Source: Thermofilaceae archaeon (GTDB taxonomy: Archaea > Thermoproteota > Thermoprotei > Thermofilales > B69-G16). From it: a DNA stretch of 6,283 nucleotides. Position 1 is the stretch's first letter, and the number at the start of each line of letters is the position of its first letter. A program made the position numbers and the translations under genes. The notes below the pieces were generated by a model, which was not told where the DNA came from, searched no databases, and was given only the letters and a program-made list of their open reading frames with translations. Positions 1-6,283 of the stretch are shown one piece after another. The DNA is taken from positions 1 to 6,283 of the forward strand of contig JALURF010000023.1 in NCBI GenBank assembly GCA_027017165.1, given 5' to 3'.

Positions 1-1266
1 ATAGGAGAAGTTTACGAAATCACGGCAGAGAAGAATAGGTTAAAAACCGTGACTCCCTTCGTGATCAAGATATACAAGCTTAAAGTTTTAATTAAATATG
101 TAAGGAGCGATGGACTGCTTCTTAGAATAGGTGGAGAATACGTTATAGCTAGTGCTCCAGGTACAACTAGAACATTAGAAGTAGCTATTGAAGGAGAAGG
201 AAAAGTCCTCAAACTAGACGGAAAAGTGGTAGAGGGAGATGGAGGAGTTTTTGCGTTTACGCTTGAATTTCCCAGCGAGTTGGGAGTAGTTAGAAAAAAT
301 CTCTATTTAGTAGAGGAGGGCAGGGAGTATCCACTAGCCGAATTAGTCATAGCGAGCGTAGAGCCAGAGGTATCAAGAGCAGTGCTCGTCTCCAGCAACT
401 ATACTCATTGGACTATAAGGGTAACTACCTCTTATACTCCTTTAGGAGTGCCCGCTCGAGGCTTAACTCTTAAACTTTTGAATCAGGAAGCAGTTACAGA
501 TGAGAAAGGAGAAGCTGTTTTCTGCATAAAGAGAACTCTTCCAGGAAAGTTAATCGTAGAACTTAAAGACGATCCTCTAGGATCGTCTAAGCTTCACGAC
601 TCAGAAATAGGAGAAATTAAAAAGCTTAAAGTAAGCTATGAATTAACAGGTACAAATCTAAATCTTAAAATAATGATCAGGGTTATTCCTCCCATTCAAG
701 GAGTAAGAATTATTTCAGAAGAAAAAGCGTCGATAACAGACTTAGATGGGAAAGTTTCTCTTGAATATAAAGCTGGTACAGCCGTGATAATCGACCCTTC
801 CCCTATTGAGGGTTTAAGAGAACTCTACTACGTTGAGCCGCAATCGGTAAACGCGACTTTAAATTTATCCGGAGAAGTTAACGCATCCTCCACTGATGGT
901 AGGATACGTGTAACGGCTAGGGTAAAGTGTCTACAACCAGTACGAATTGAAGAACTGGAGGTGTTTTTTAAAGTAATAGATCCAAAGGGAGAAAAAAGAG
1001 AAAAAATGGTTAAAGTAGAAATTCCTATTGATGGAGAAACAATATTTGAAGAAGAATTCGAAGTAGAGGAAGAAGGAGAGTATAGGATAGAGGTCTTCAC
1101 TAGCGCCCCTAATACCAAACCCTTCGTCTCGAAGACGAGCATTTATGTGAGAAAGAAGTTAAAAAATGAAGCTTTAACAGCGATTTTAGTATTAATCGTG
1201 TTAATTATTTTTGCATATTTACTACTCAAACGAAAAGAAAAAAGATACGAAGAGTTAGAGTTCTAA
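1..1266 (+). CDS. Membrane-anchored surface protein with Ig-like repeats (5' end missing)
   Basis: I do not recognise a named family. The frame is open from base 1, so the gene starts left of the window; the GTG at 49 is only the first start-like codon inside it. The 421 visible residues are beta-strand-like. Two units about 80 residues apart share a pattern of a glycine-led strand followed by TD-x-x-G-x-(A/V) (T166-A172 and T246-V252, numbered from base 1). This is typical of invasin-like or carboxypeptidase-regulatory-like Ig folds. A third beta domain (about 300-384) resembles CARDB or macroglobulin-like modules. Four N-glycosylation sequons are present, three clustered in NATLNLSGEVNAS. 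The C-terminus has one hydrophobic helix (about 391-409) and then KRKEKRYEELEF, giving an outside-facing protein with a short cytoplasmic tail. The next gene is an exported protease 60 bases downstream. A surface stalk or protease-docking role is inference; the membrane topology is well supported. Confidence 0.8.
   Translation: MGEVYEITAEKNRLKTVTPFVIKIYKLKVLIKYVRSDGLLLRIGGEYVIASAPGTTRTLEVAIEGEGKVLKLDGKVVEGDGGVFAFTLEFPSELGVVRKNLYLVEEGREYPLAELVIASVEPEVSRAVLVSSNYTHWTIRVTTSYTPLGVPARGLTLKLLNQEAVTDEKGEAVFCIKRTLPGKLIVELKDDPLGSSKLHDSEIGEIKKLKVSYELTGTNLNLKIMIRVIPPIQGVRIISEEKASITDLDGKVSLEYKAGTAVIIDPSPIEGLRELYYVEPQSVNATLNLSGEVNASSTDGRIRVTARVKCLQPVRIEELEVFFKVIDPKGEKREKMVKVEIPIDGETIFEEEFEVEEEGEYRIEVFTSAPNTKPFVSKTSIYVRKKLKNEALTAILVLIVLIIFAYLLLKRKEKRYEELEF
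567..588. repeat. Perfect 9-bp inverted repeat inside the surface-protein gene
   Basis: AGACGATCC (567-575) is followed by TCTA (576-579) and its exact reverse complement GGATCGTCT (580-588). The DNA could form a tight hairpin or palindromic site. It lies in coding sequence for a KDDPLGSS segment between two Ig-like units, so it may be a chance result of codon choice. No role is assigned. Confidence 0.5.
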
Positions 1267-1284
1267 TTTTTAGAACAAGTAAAC

Positions 1285-1297
1285 TATAATAATATAT
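1285..1297 (+). promoter_or_regulatory. TATA-like element upstream of the protease gene
   Basis: An A/T-only run, TATAATAATATAT, lies 30-42 bases before the ATG at 1327. Archaeal TATA boxes sit about 25-30 bases before the transcript start. This one would give a transcript beginning around 1316-1322 with a leader of only a few bases. The intergenic gap also holds T-runs at 1267-1271 and 1304-1309, which could end transcripts of the upstream gene. Read-through from the upstream gene, making an operon, cannot be excluded. Confidence 0.4.
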
Positions 1298-1316
1298 CAT
1301 CCCTTTTTTCTGTCTT

Positions 1317-1321
1317 GGGAG
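1317..1321 (+). promoter_or_regulatory. Shine-Dalgarno-like GGGAG that decides the protease start
   Basis: GGGAG ends five bases before the ATG at 1327. This supports that ATG rather than the in-frame TTG at 1315, which would add MGED before a normal signal peptide. Confidence 0.45.
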
Positions 1322-1326
1322 AAGAT

Positions 1327-4300
1327 ATGAAAATAAAAACCCTAGCATTGCTAGCGATTCTAATCACGTTTATGGTCCCCGCATATGCTCCTATGAGCGC
1401 TCAACCTTCTCCTTCTGAGAAGAAAGCGCCGAATTGGAAGGCTTACGTAGATCCGGAATTTCTATCGAGGGATCCAGACCTGCCCGTCAGAGCTATCCTC
1501 GCAGTCAGCAAAGATTTTGATTACTCATTATTGGCTCCTTATACTAGAGTAGCTAGGGGCACTCCGCCCATAGGCAATGTCAAGCTGATAAGGACTATAA
1601 TAAAGCCTAAAGACGCCGATAAGATAGCAGAGCTGAATGGAGTCATAGGGGTATTCTTGGATAAAAGATTGGTGCCAGAGCCTCCCTCGCTAGACCCAGA
1701 ACTTGAGGAATTTAAAGGAGAAATAGAGCCTCAAATGTATCAGATAGTTGATTTAGTGGGAGCAAGCGATGTATGGACAGAGTATGGGTATATGGGTACT
1801 GGAGTTAGAATAGCGATAGTGGATACAGGTGTAGACTTTGGGCATCCCGATCTATTCCCGGCATTAGCCAGAAACGCTACGGGCTACCCGCTCTACTTCG
1901 ACGCTGATGAAATAGGCTTAATACTAACCAATAACACCTACACGGATGCAAACAACGATTTGAATTTATCGATAGGGGTAGAGGGGCCGAGAAACGTATC
2001 CTACTATAACCCGATGACGGGAACCGTAGAAGAATTCGACTTGTTAACTTATGCTCCAACAGGCTACATAAACCTAACTTACCTAGGCACCATAGGATAT
2101 GCTTCACAAAGCACAAACTACCAGATAGGCGTTGTATACTGGCAGGGCTGGACGTACTTCGGCTATTACTTAGTAGTATTCGTCGATAACGGAACCGCGG
2201 GCAGGTACGAGGCAGTATTCTTCGACTTTGATCAAGATGCTTCAATCGACGATTTTGAAGGACCTTTCGACTGGGGGAACAGAGCGGCAGTTGTAGGAGA
2301 TCTTGATGATGACGGTCTCTTAGACATATCCCTAGGCATAGTGGGAGGCTATACTCTAGATTGGTGGGGAATCTTCGGCACGATAGGGCAGATATTAGAA
2401 TGGGATTACCAAGGGCGCTGGGTATTACTCCAGTATGACTATTACGGACACGGAACTCAATGCGCTTCAACAGCGGCTGGTAGAGGAGTTCTCACAGGGC
2501 TTTTAGGAGTAGCGCCCGGAGCCGAGGTAATAGGCGTCACTGCGCTGTGGATAGGCGATCTAATAGAAGCATGGCTTTGGGCTGCCGGCTTCGACCTAGT
2601 AACATATGACTCTATTGCGGGTGTGCCGATGTACGGTACCGTGGTTTACAGTGAATGGAGCTACACTGGAGAGCATAAAGCTGATATAATTAGTAATAGC
2701 TGGGGATGGAGCTGGTGGGTTGAGGGGAGCTATTACTTCTGGTGGTTCTGGTATGACGTATTGACAGTACTAGAAGATGCTTTAACAGTGCCCTACCTGT
2801 TAGACCCCTCTTATCCAGGTACACTTATGGTACAAGCCGCTGGCAACGGTGGACCAGGATTCGGAACTGTAACTGAGCCCGGCTACTCAATCTTAGCGTT
2901 AACAGTCGGTGCCTCAACTTCCTATCACTACATGCCGATCTTCGGCTATCCGCCCGGCTATAACGATACAATAATATTCTGGTCGGCCCGAGGCCCGACC
3001 CCGCTAGGATTCCCCAAACCAGATTTAGTCGCGGTTGGTGCTTATGGATTAACAGCGTTCTTACCTCCATATTTCACAAGCTTCTTCGGCGGTACTAGCA
3101 TGGCCACGCCTATGACCGCTGGCGCCGCGGCCATAGTATATGAAGCTTTTAGAGACCTTTGGGGTGAACCGGACCCGCTCACCGTTAAGTGTATACTAAT
3201 GTCTACGGCTACGGATCTAATGGAAGACCCGTACTCTCAAGGAGCTGGAAGAATAGATATTTATAGAGCAGTGAAGCTGGTGGCTGGCGAGGGCGGAGTA
3301 TTTATAGCTACTGGCGATAGCTGGAATAACGCGTTAGAAGCCATTATAGACGCTTGGATGTCAGCGTTTATATATCTAAACGTAGATCTTGGACTTCCGT
3401 TCTCCGGGCCTCCCGATGGCTGGTTTGGAAATGCGATAACTGGGAGTTTCTACGGCGGGCTTATTAGAGCTGGAGAGATTAAGAGAGGAGCTATAGCTCT
3501 GTTTAATCCGTCAAACGTGAGAAGAACCTACAAAATAACTCCGTTCACTTATAAACTTCTGAGGAGCACATCTTTCGAGATGACTATAACTCCCGGGACA
3601 TACTTCTATCCATTACCGGTAAGCATAGCTAGAGATAGAAGGGTAGTCATAACTATTATCGGCTCTCTACAAGACTACTACGAGGGCAATTACTCATGGT
3701 TTAACGTCTTCGACTGGGTAGATGATGGAGATGGAGTAATGGAAATTGAGGAGTTATATAGAGTAGCTGACTCCTATATGGACGGTAATATACAATACCT
3801 ATCGTTTAACAGTTCTTTGATACGAGGAATCCCCGTGCTGAGAGTTAGAAGTATGGGCGCTCAAGGCAATTTCACCGTAACGGTAAAGGTAGAGGAGTGG
3901 AGTACGCGTACTCCTGATTGGTTAATGGTTACATCCGGATGGATATCGCTAGATCCCTTGGAAAGTACGATAATAACCGTTGTTATAATGACTAATCCTG
4001 GCATGGTTGGACCTTATGAAGCCTACTTGAAAGTAGTGGATACCACGACTGGATATACAAGCCTTATACCGGTTTCCTTCGTAGCCGTGCCCTATATAAG
4101 AAATACTCGTGTAGAATACCAAATCACGCCCTCCCCGTTCCAAAGATCACAACCATACGAGGCTCTTAAAGTTAGAGGAGTATATGACCAAGGATGGAGG
4201 TATGAGACCGGAGATTGGCGTATACTATTCTTCAAGGTGAAAGACGACAATGACGAAATAGCGGCTATTAAAGCTACTGTGTCGTGGACCTATCCTAACA

Positions 4301-4923
4301 CGGATATAAACGTACACGGCGTCGGCGGACACGGCATAGTCTGGGATGAAGGAGTTATAAATTATGCTGGTGATGGAAACTTCACCTGGGGCACTAGAAC
4401 TGGGACTACGAAGGAATACGTATGGATATGGGATGGCGGAGGATACGAGCTCTGGCCGTTCTTATACCCAGGGTTCTACAGGTCGGTAACGGATGAGAAA
4501 CGCTCGCTGATACTGCACAACGTGCTATTAGATGGTAGCGCTCCAGCTGACTTTCCAGAAGCCTATTCCGTGGCGCTGGACTTCTATAAAGTCTACTTCA
4601 GTGGAGGCTACGATGTCAAACATGCGTCGAGATACGTGGAAGTCTACGCGACAGCTGACGCGGCTGCCGACCAAGTTATAACGGTGTGGCTGACTTTTGA
4701 ATCTAGTGAAATTGTAGATGTAATGGTAGATGCTGCATGGTATGACGAGCTGCCTCCGACGAATATGCCATTGATATTTACAGTTGTTGGCAAGACGACG
4801 GTTCCCGTAGAAATAGTAGTGCCAGCGGGAACTCCAGCCGGAACCTATTGGGCTGACGTGGAAGTATGGCTAGGCGATATGCCTTATCCGTTCTACTGTT
4901 GGATAGAAGTAACAGTCGGCTAA
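1327..4923 (+). CDS. Secreted subtilisin-like serine protease (family S8, pyrolysin-like)
   Basis: This is an exported endopeptidase of 1198 residues. A signal peptide occupies residues 1 to about 21-25 (KIK, hydrophobic core, likely cleavage after AYA or MSA). A propeptide runs to about residue 130. The catalytic domain is complete: Asp166 in IVDTGVD, His375 in GHGTQCA, oxyanion Asn507 in AAGNGG and nucleophile Ser591 in GGTSMATP; the conserved SARGP motif is also present. The Asp-His distance is 209 residues, against a few tens in compact subtilisins. The insertion holds acidic, probably Ca-binding loops (DFDQDASIDD at 300-309, DLDDDGLLD at 325-333). Residues 459-476 contain 12 aromatics. 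After the protease domain come beta-rich modules: an EF-hand-like loop (796-809), an Ig/Fn3-like domain (about 840-920), a domain containing DINVHGVGGHGIVWD (about 993-1007) and a last Ig-like domain (about 1118-1198). There are eleven sequons. No C-terminal membrane helix is seen, so the enzyme is released or held by a partner, possibly the upstream protein. Large size and an Asp-His insertion are known in pyrolysin and STABLE. The substrate is unknown. Confidence 0.95.
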   Translation: MKIKTLALLAILITFMVPAYAPMSAQPSPSEKKAPNWKAYVDPEFLSRDPDLPVRAILAVSKDFDYSLLAPYTRVARGTPPIGNVKLIRTIIKPKDADKIAELNGVIGVFLDKRLVPEPPSLDPELEEFKGEIEPQMYQIVDLVGASDVWTEYGYMGTGVRIAIVDTGVDFGHPDLFPALARNATGYPLYFDADEIGLILTNNTYTDANNDLNLSIGVEGPRNVSYYNPMTGTVEEFDLLTYAPTGYINLTYLGTIGYASQSTNYQIGVVYWQGWTYFGYYLVVFVDNGTAGRYEAVFFDFDQDASIDDFEGPFDWGNRAAVVGDLDDDGLLDISLGIVGGYTLDWWGIFGTIGQILEWDYQGRWVLLQYDYYGHGTQCASTAAGRGVLTGLLGVAPGAEVIGVTALWIGDLIEAWLWAAGFDLVTYDSIAGVPMYGTVVYSEWSYTGEHKADIISNSWGWSWWVEGSYYFWWFWYDVLTVLEDALTVPYLLDPSYPGTLMVQAAGNGGPGFGTVTEPGYSILALTVGASTSYHYMPIFGYPPGYNDTIIFWSARGPTPLGFPKPDLVAVGAYGLTAFLPPYFTSFFGGTSMATPMTAGAAAIVYEAFRDLWGEPDPLTVKCILMSTATDLMEDPYSQGAGRIDIYRAVKLVAGEGGVFIATGDSWNNALEAIIDAWMSAFIYLNVDLGLPFSGPPDGWFGNAITGSFYGGLIRAGEIKRGAIALFNPSNVRRTYKITPFTYKLLRSTSFEMTITPGTYFYPLPVSIARDRRVVITIIGSLQDYYEGNYSWFNVFDWVDDGDGVMEIEELYRVADSYMDGNIQYLSFNSSLIRGIPVLRVRSMGAQGNFTVTVKVEEWSTRTPDWLMVTSGWISLDPLESTIITVVIMTNPGMVGPYEAYLKVVDTTTGYTSLIPVSFVAVPYIRNTRVEYQITPSPFQRSQPYEALKVRGVYDQGWRYETGDWRILFFKVKDDNDEIAAIKATVSWTYPNTDINVHGVGGHGIVWDEGVINYAGDGNFTWGTRTGTTKEYVWIWDGGGYELWPFLYPGFYRSVTDEKRSLILHNVLLDGSAPADFPEAYSVALDFYKVYFSGGYDVKHASRYVEVYATADAAADQVITVWLTFESSEIVDVMVDAAWYDELPPTNMPLIFTVVGKTTVPVEIVVPAGTPAGTYWADVEVWLGDMPYPFYCWIEVTVG

Positions 4924-4934
4924 TTTCTTTAAAT

Positions 4935-4958
4935 TTTCCTAATTTTTTAATTTGGAAA
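4935..4958 (+). terminator. T-rich imperfect hairpin after the protease gene
   Basis: Starting 12 bases after the protease stop, TTTCC-T-AATT can pair with AATT-T-GGAAA around a TTTT loop, with one T/T mismatch. The whole gap start (4924-4953) is T-rich, including a six-T run at 4943-4948. Archaeal RNA polymerase terminates at oligo-T tracts without needing a hairpin, so the T-runs are the stronger part of this call. Confidence 0.45.
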
Positions 4959-4970
4959 TTTTCGGTAACC

Positions 4971-4984
4971 GTAAAGATTTAAAC
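4971..4984 (+). promoter_or_regulatory. BRE/TATA-like promoter of tyrS
   Basis: A purine-rich GTAAAG (possible BRE) runs into ATTTAAAC. The TTTAAA core (4978-4983) is centred about 28 bases before the ATG at 5008. That spacing fits a leaderless transcript starting at or within a couple of bases of the ATG, and no Shine-Dalgarno is visible there. Just upstream is a short dyad, CGGT-A-ACCG (4963-4971), whose significance is unclear. The element supports 5008 as the genuine start and suggests that the promoter of this interrupted gene is intact. Confidence 0.5.
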
Positions 4985-5007
4985 CTGTATTCTCGTTATT
5001 TTCATCT

Positions 5008-6132
5008 ATGGATCGCTTCCAGCTCATAACTAGACCGCCTGTTGAAGAAGTTTTAACTGAGGAGAGGCTTAAGTAATACCTAGATCAGGGAGCAAAACTT
5101 AGACATTACATAGGTTTTGAAATTTCAGGTTTAGTACATCTAGGAACAGGGCTTATCTGTATGCAGAAAGTAGCTGACTTCCAGAAAGCGGGCGTGGAGA
5201 CGACGATTTTTCTGGCTGATTACCATTCATGGATAAATCGGAAGCTTGGAGGGGATTTAAGCACTATTAGGAGAGTTGCGGGTGGCTATTTTAAAGAAGC
5301 TTTAAAATATTCGTTGAAGATAGCTGGGGGAGACCCGGATAACGTGAAGTTCGTGATGGGCTCTGAGCTCTATGAGAAAGTGGGGCTGGACTATTTGAGC
5401 AACGTGATTAAGGTCTCTATGAGGACTACGCTCTCCAGAGTTAGAAGATCCGTAACTATCATGGGTAGGAAAATGGAGGAAGCTCTGACCTTTGCCCAGC
5501 TCCTCTACATACCAATGCAAGTCGCGGATATCTTCACGCTGGGCGTAAACCTAGCTCAGGGAGGTACGGATCAGAGAAAAGCCCACGTTATAGCTTTAGA
5601 TGTTGGAGAGAAAGAGTTCGGCTACAAGCCAGTGGCTATACACCACCACCTTCTGGTTGGCATGCAGATAACGGAGGAGGCTAGGAGGAAAATGCTGGAA
5701 GCTAGGAAAACCGGTAATAGGGAGTTGTTCGAGGAGGGAGTTATAGATGTTAAAATGTCTAAGTCTAAGCCTCTAGGCGCTATCTTCATACATGACTCCG
5801 TGGAGGAGATTAAGAATAAAATTAGAAAAGCTCTCTGCCCTATGGGAGAAATCGAGCTAAACCCAGTACTGGAGATCGCCAAGTATATAATATTTAGAGA
5901 TAGGAGAGAGCCTTTCGAGATAATAAACAAAAAAACTGGGGAAAGACTGGTCTTCGAAAATTATAGAGAATTGGAGAAAGCTTACGCGGAGAAACGGGTA
6001 CATCCCCTAGATTTAAAGTTGGCGGTCGCGGACGAATTGGCTGGAATATTAGAGCCCGCTAGGAAGTATTTCCTAGAAGGAGCTGGTAGAAAATATTTGG
6101 AAGAGATGGAGGAAATACGAGTTACCAGATAA
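5008..6132 (+). CDS. tyrS: Tyrosyl-tRNA synthetase, interrupted by an in-frame TAA at codon 23
   Basis: This class I synthetase charges tRNA-Tyr with tyrosine in the cytoplasm. From ATG 5008 the frame runs 374 codons, the normal length of the Pyrococcus-type archaeal enzyme. Only codon 23 (TAA, 5074-5076) breaks it. Conserved parts are the N-terminal LITRPPVEEVLTEE, HYIGFEISG (Tyr34), the HIGH-equivalent HLGTG (44-48), YIPMQVAD (Tyr167, Gln171, Asp174), GGTDQRK (Gln189), the KMSKS loop (249-253), and a normal C-terminus ending in RVTR. Tyr34, Tyr167, Gln171, Asp174 and Gln189 match the tyrosine-pocket residues of the M. jannaschii enzyme (32, 151, 155, 158, 173). The frame is intact on both sides of the TAA, and no ATG, GTG or TTG lies between it and Met52 (5161). 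A product starting at Met52 would lack Tyr34 and HLGTG and should be inactive. A TATA element at the right distance supports 5008. The gene may be a pseudogene, a functional gene with a sequence error, or a readthrough gene; the family call itself is near certain. Confidence 0.93.
5074..5076 (+). other. In-frame TAA stop inside tyrS
   Basis: The codons around it read Arg-Leu-Lys-TAA-Tyr-Leu-Asp. Alignment to the archaeal TyrRS family, as I recall it, is gapless across this point, so one base change explains it. For example, GAA to TAA would restore LKEYLDQG. The three complete gene ends in this window also use TAA, so TAA is a normal stop in this genome and not a reassigned sense codon. Confidence 0.9.
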
Positions 6133-6157
6133 CCATGTATTGATATAGCAATATTAG

Positions 6158-6166
6158 TATATAATT
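6158..6166 (+). promoter_or_regulatory. TATA-like element upstream of the antitoxin-like gene
   Basis: TATATAATT lies about 19-27 bases before the ATG at 6185, in an A/T-rich gap. Transcription would begin at or very near the start codon, so a leaderless transcript is likely; no GGAG-type ribosome site is present. The spacing is slightly tighter than ideal, so an overlapping element one turn upstream (6151-6160) is possible. Confidence 0.4.
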
Positions 6167-6184
6167 GTGTTCTAAATCTCCTGT

Positions 6185-6283
6185 ATGAAAGTCATATCTA
6201 TTAGAAATGAAACATACGTCAAGCTTGAAAAAGTTAAAAAAATTCTTAAGGCGAGAAGTTTTGGAGATGCCATTGAAAAGCTC
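6185..6283 (+). CDS. VapB-type antitoxin-like protein, N-terminus only
   Basis: Thirty-three codons are visible before the right edge, with no stop. The start MKVISIRNETYVKLEKVKK is a short beta strand followed by a helix, and the helix-turn ARSFGDAIEKL follows. The pattern K-x-I-S-I-x-x-E-x-Y-x-K-L ... S-F-x-(D/E)-x-I-x-x-L is typical of small archaeal antitoxins of the COG1753/DUF217 group, which often precede a VapC PIN-domain ribonuclease. The ATG at 6185 is chosen because the family motif starts there and a TATA-like element lies just upstream. Only about a third to a half of a typical family member is visible, and the predicted toxin gene would lie outside the window, so the pairing is inference. 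Confidence 0.6.
   Translation, partial: MKVISIRNETYVKLEKVKKILKARSFGDAIEKL

Noticed and set aside
49..51. GTG at 49 as the start of the first gene
   Set aside because: The frame is open back to base 1, and no signal peptide follows GTG 49, although the protein's topology requires export. The real start is outside the window.
1315..1326. TTG at 1315 as the protease start
   Set aside because: It would overlap the GGGAG element and add four residues before a standard signal peptide; the ATG at 1327 fits better.
1877..2470. Minus-strand 197-codon open frame opposite the protease gene
   Set aside because: It lies wholly opposite conserved protease coding sequence, is rich in Arg, Ser, Leu and Cys in a way typical of shadow frames, and shows no recognisable domain. 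The other minus-strand frames are shadows for the same reasons.
2981..3000. GC-rich inverted repeat GGTCGG/CCGACC
   Set aside because: It is a six-base stem with an eight-base loop in sequence encoding the conserved SARGP motif of subtilases; protein constraint and chance explain it.
5074..5076. Genome-wide reassignment of TAA, or UAG-type pyrrolysine recoding
   Set aside because: TAA ends the other genes here at sensible C-termini, and pyrrolysine uses UAG rather than UAA.
5041..5100. An intron or frameshift explaining the tyrS interruption
   Set aside because: The reading frame and family alignment continue gaplessly across the stop, so no inserted or deleted bases need to be removed.
5161..6132. 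A 323-residue TyrRS starting at the ATG at 5161
   Set aside because: This start would drop Tyr34 and the HLGTG motif. Conserved family sequence continues in the same frame upstream to ATG 5008, broken only by one stop codon.

Overview
The window looks like part of an archaeal chromosome, probably from a thermophile of the Thermoproteota (crenarchaeal) side, although the sequence alone does not fix the lineage. The reasons are an archaeal/eukaryal-type tyrosyl-tRNA synthetase, A/T-rich TATA-type promoter elements close to start codons, very short or absent 5' leaders, heavy use of ATA for Ile and AGA/AGG for Arg, and a large secreted pyrolysin-like subtilase. All genes read left to right.

Layout. 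(1) Positions 1-1266 are the 3' part of a gene for a surface protein. It has Ig-like beta-sandwich repeats outside the cell, one C-terminal membrane helix and a short basic cytoplasmic tail. The frame is open through the left edge, so the true start lies outside the window. (2) Positions 1327-4923 encode a 1198-residue secreted serine protease of family S8 with a complete Asp/His/Asn/Ser active site. It has a propeptide, an Asp-to-His segment about 150 or more residues longer than in a compact subtilisin, and a long beta-rich C-terminal region without a membrane anchor. (3) Positions 5008-6132 encode a full-length tyrosyl-tRNA synthetase (374 codons) with all recognisable catalytic motifs, but an in-frame TAA sits at codon 23. 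(4) Positions 6185-6283 hold the first 33 codons of a small protein resembling VapB-type antitoxins, cut by the right edge. The three intergenic gaps (60, 84 and 52 bases) carry TATA-like elements, and the second also carries a T-rich terminator-like stretch. No gene-free stretch exceeds 300 bases, and I see no RNA genes, mobile elements or CRISPR arrays.

How the genes fit together. The first two genes plausibly form a cell-surface unit: an anchored stalk-like protein next to a large exported protease with no anchor of its own. This recalls the Staphylothermus S-layer stalk with its bound STABLE protease, but that link is inference. The synthetase and antitoxin appear to be separate units with their own promoters. 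The strongest anomaly is the premature stop in an otherwise perfectly conserved, normally essential tyrS. It could be a sequence error, a very recent lesion, or real readthrough.
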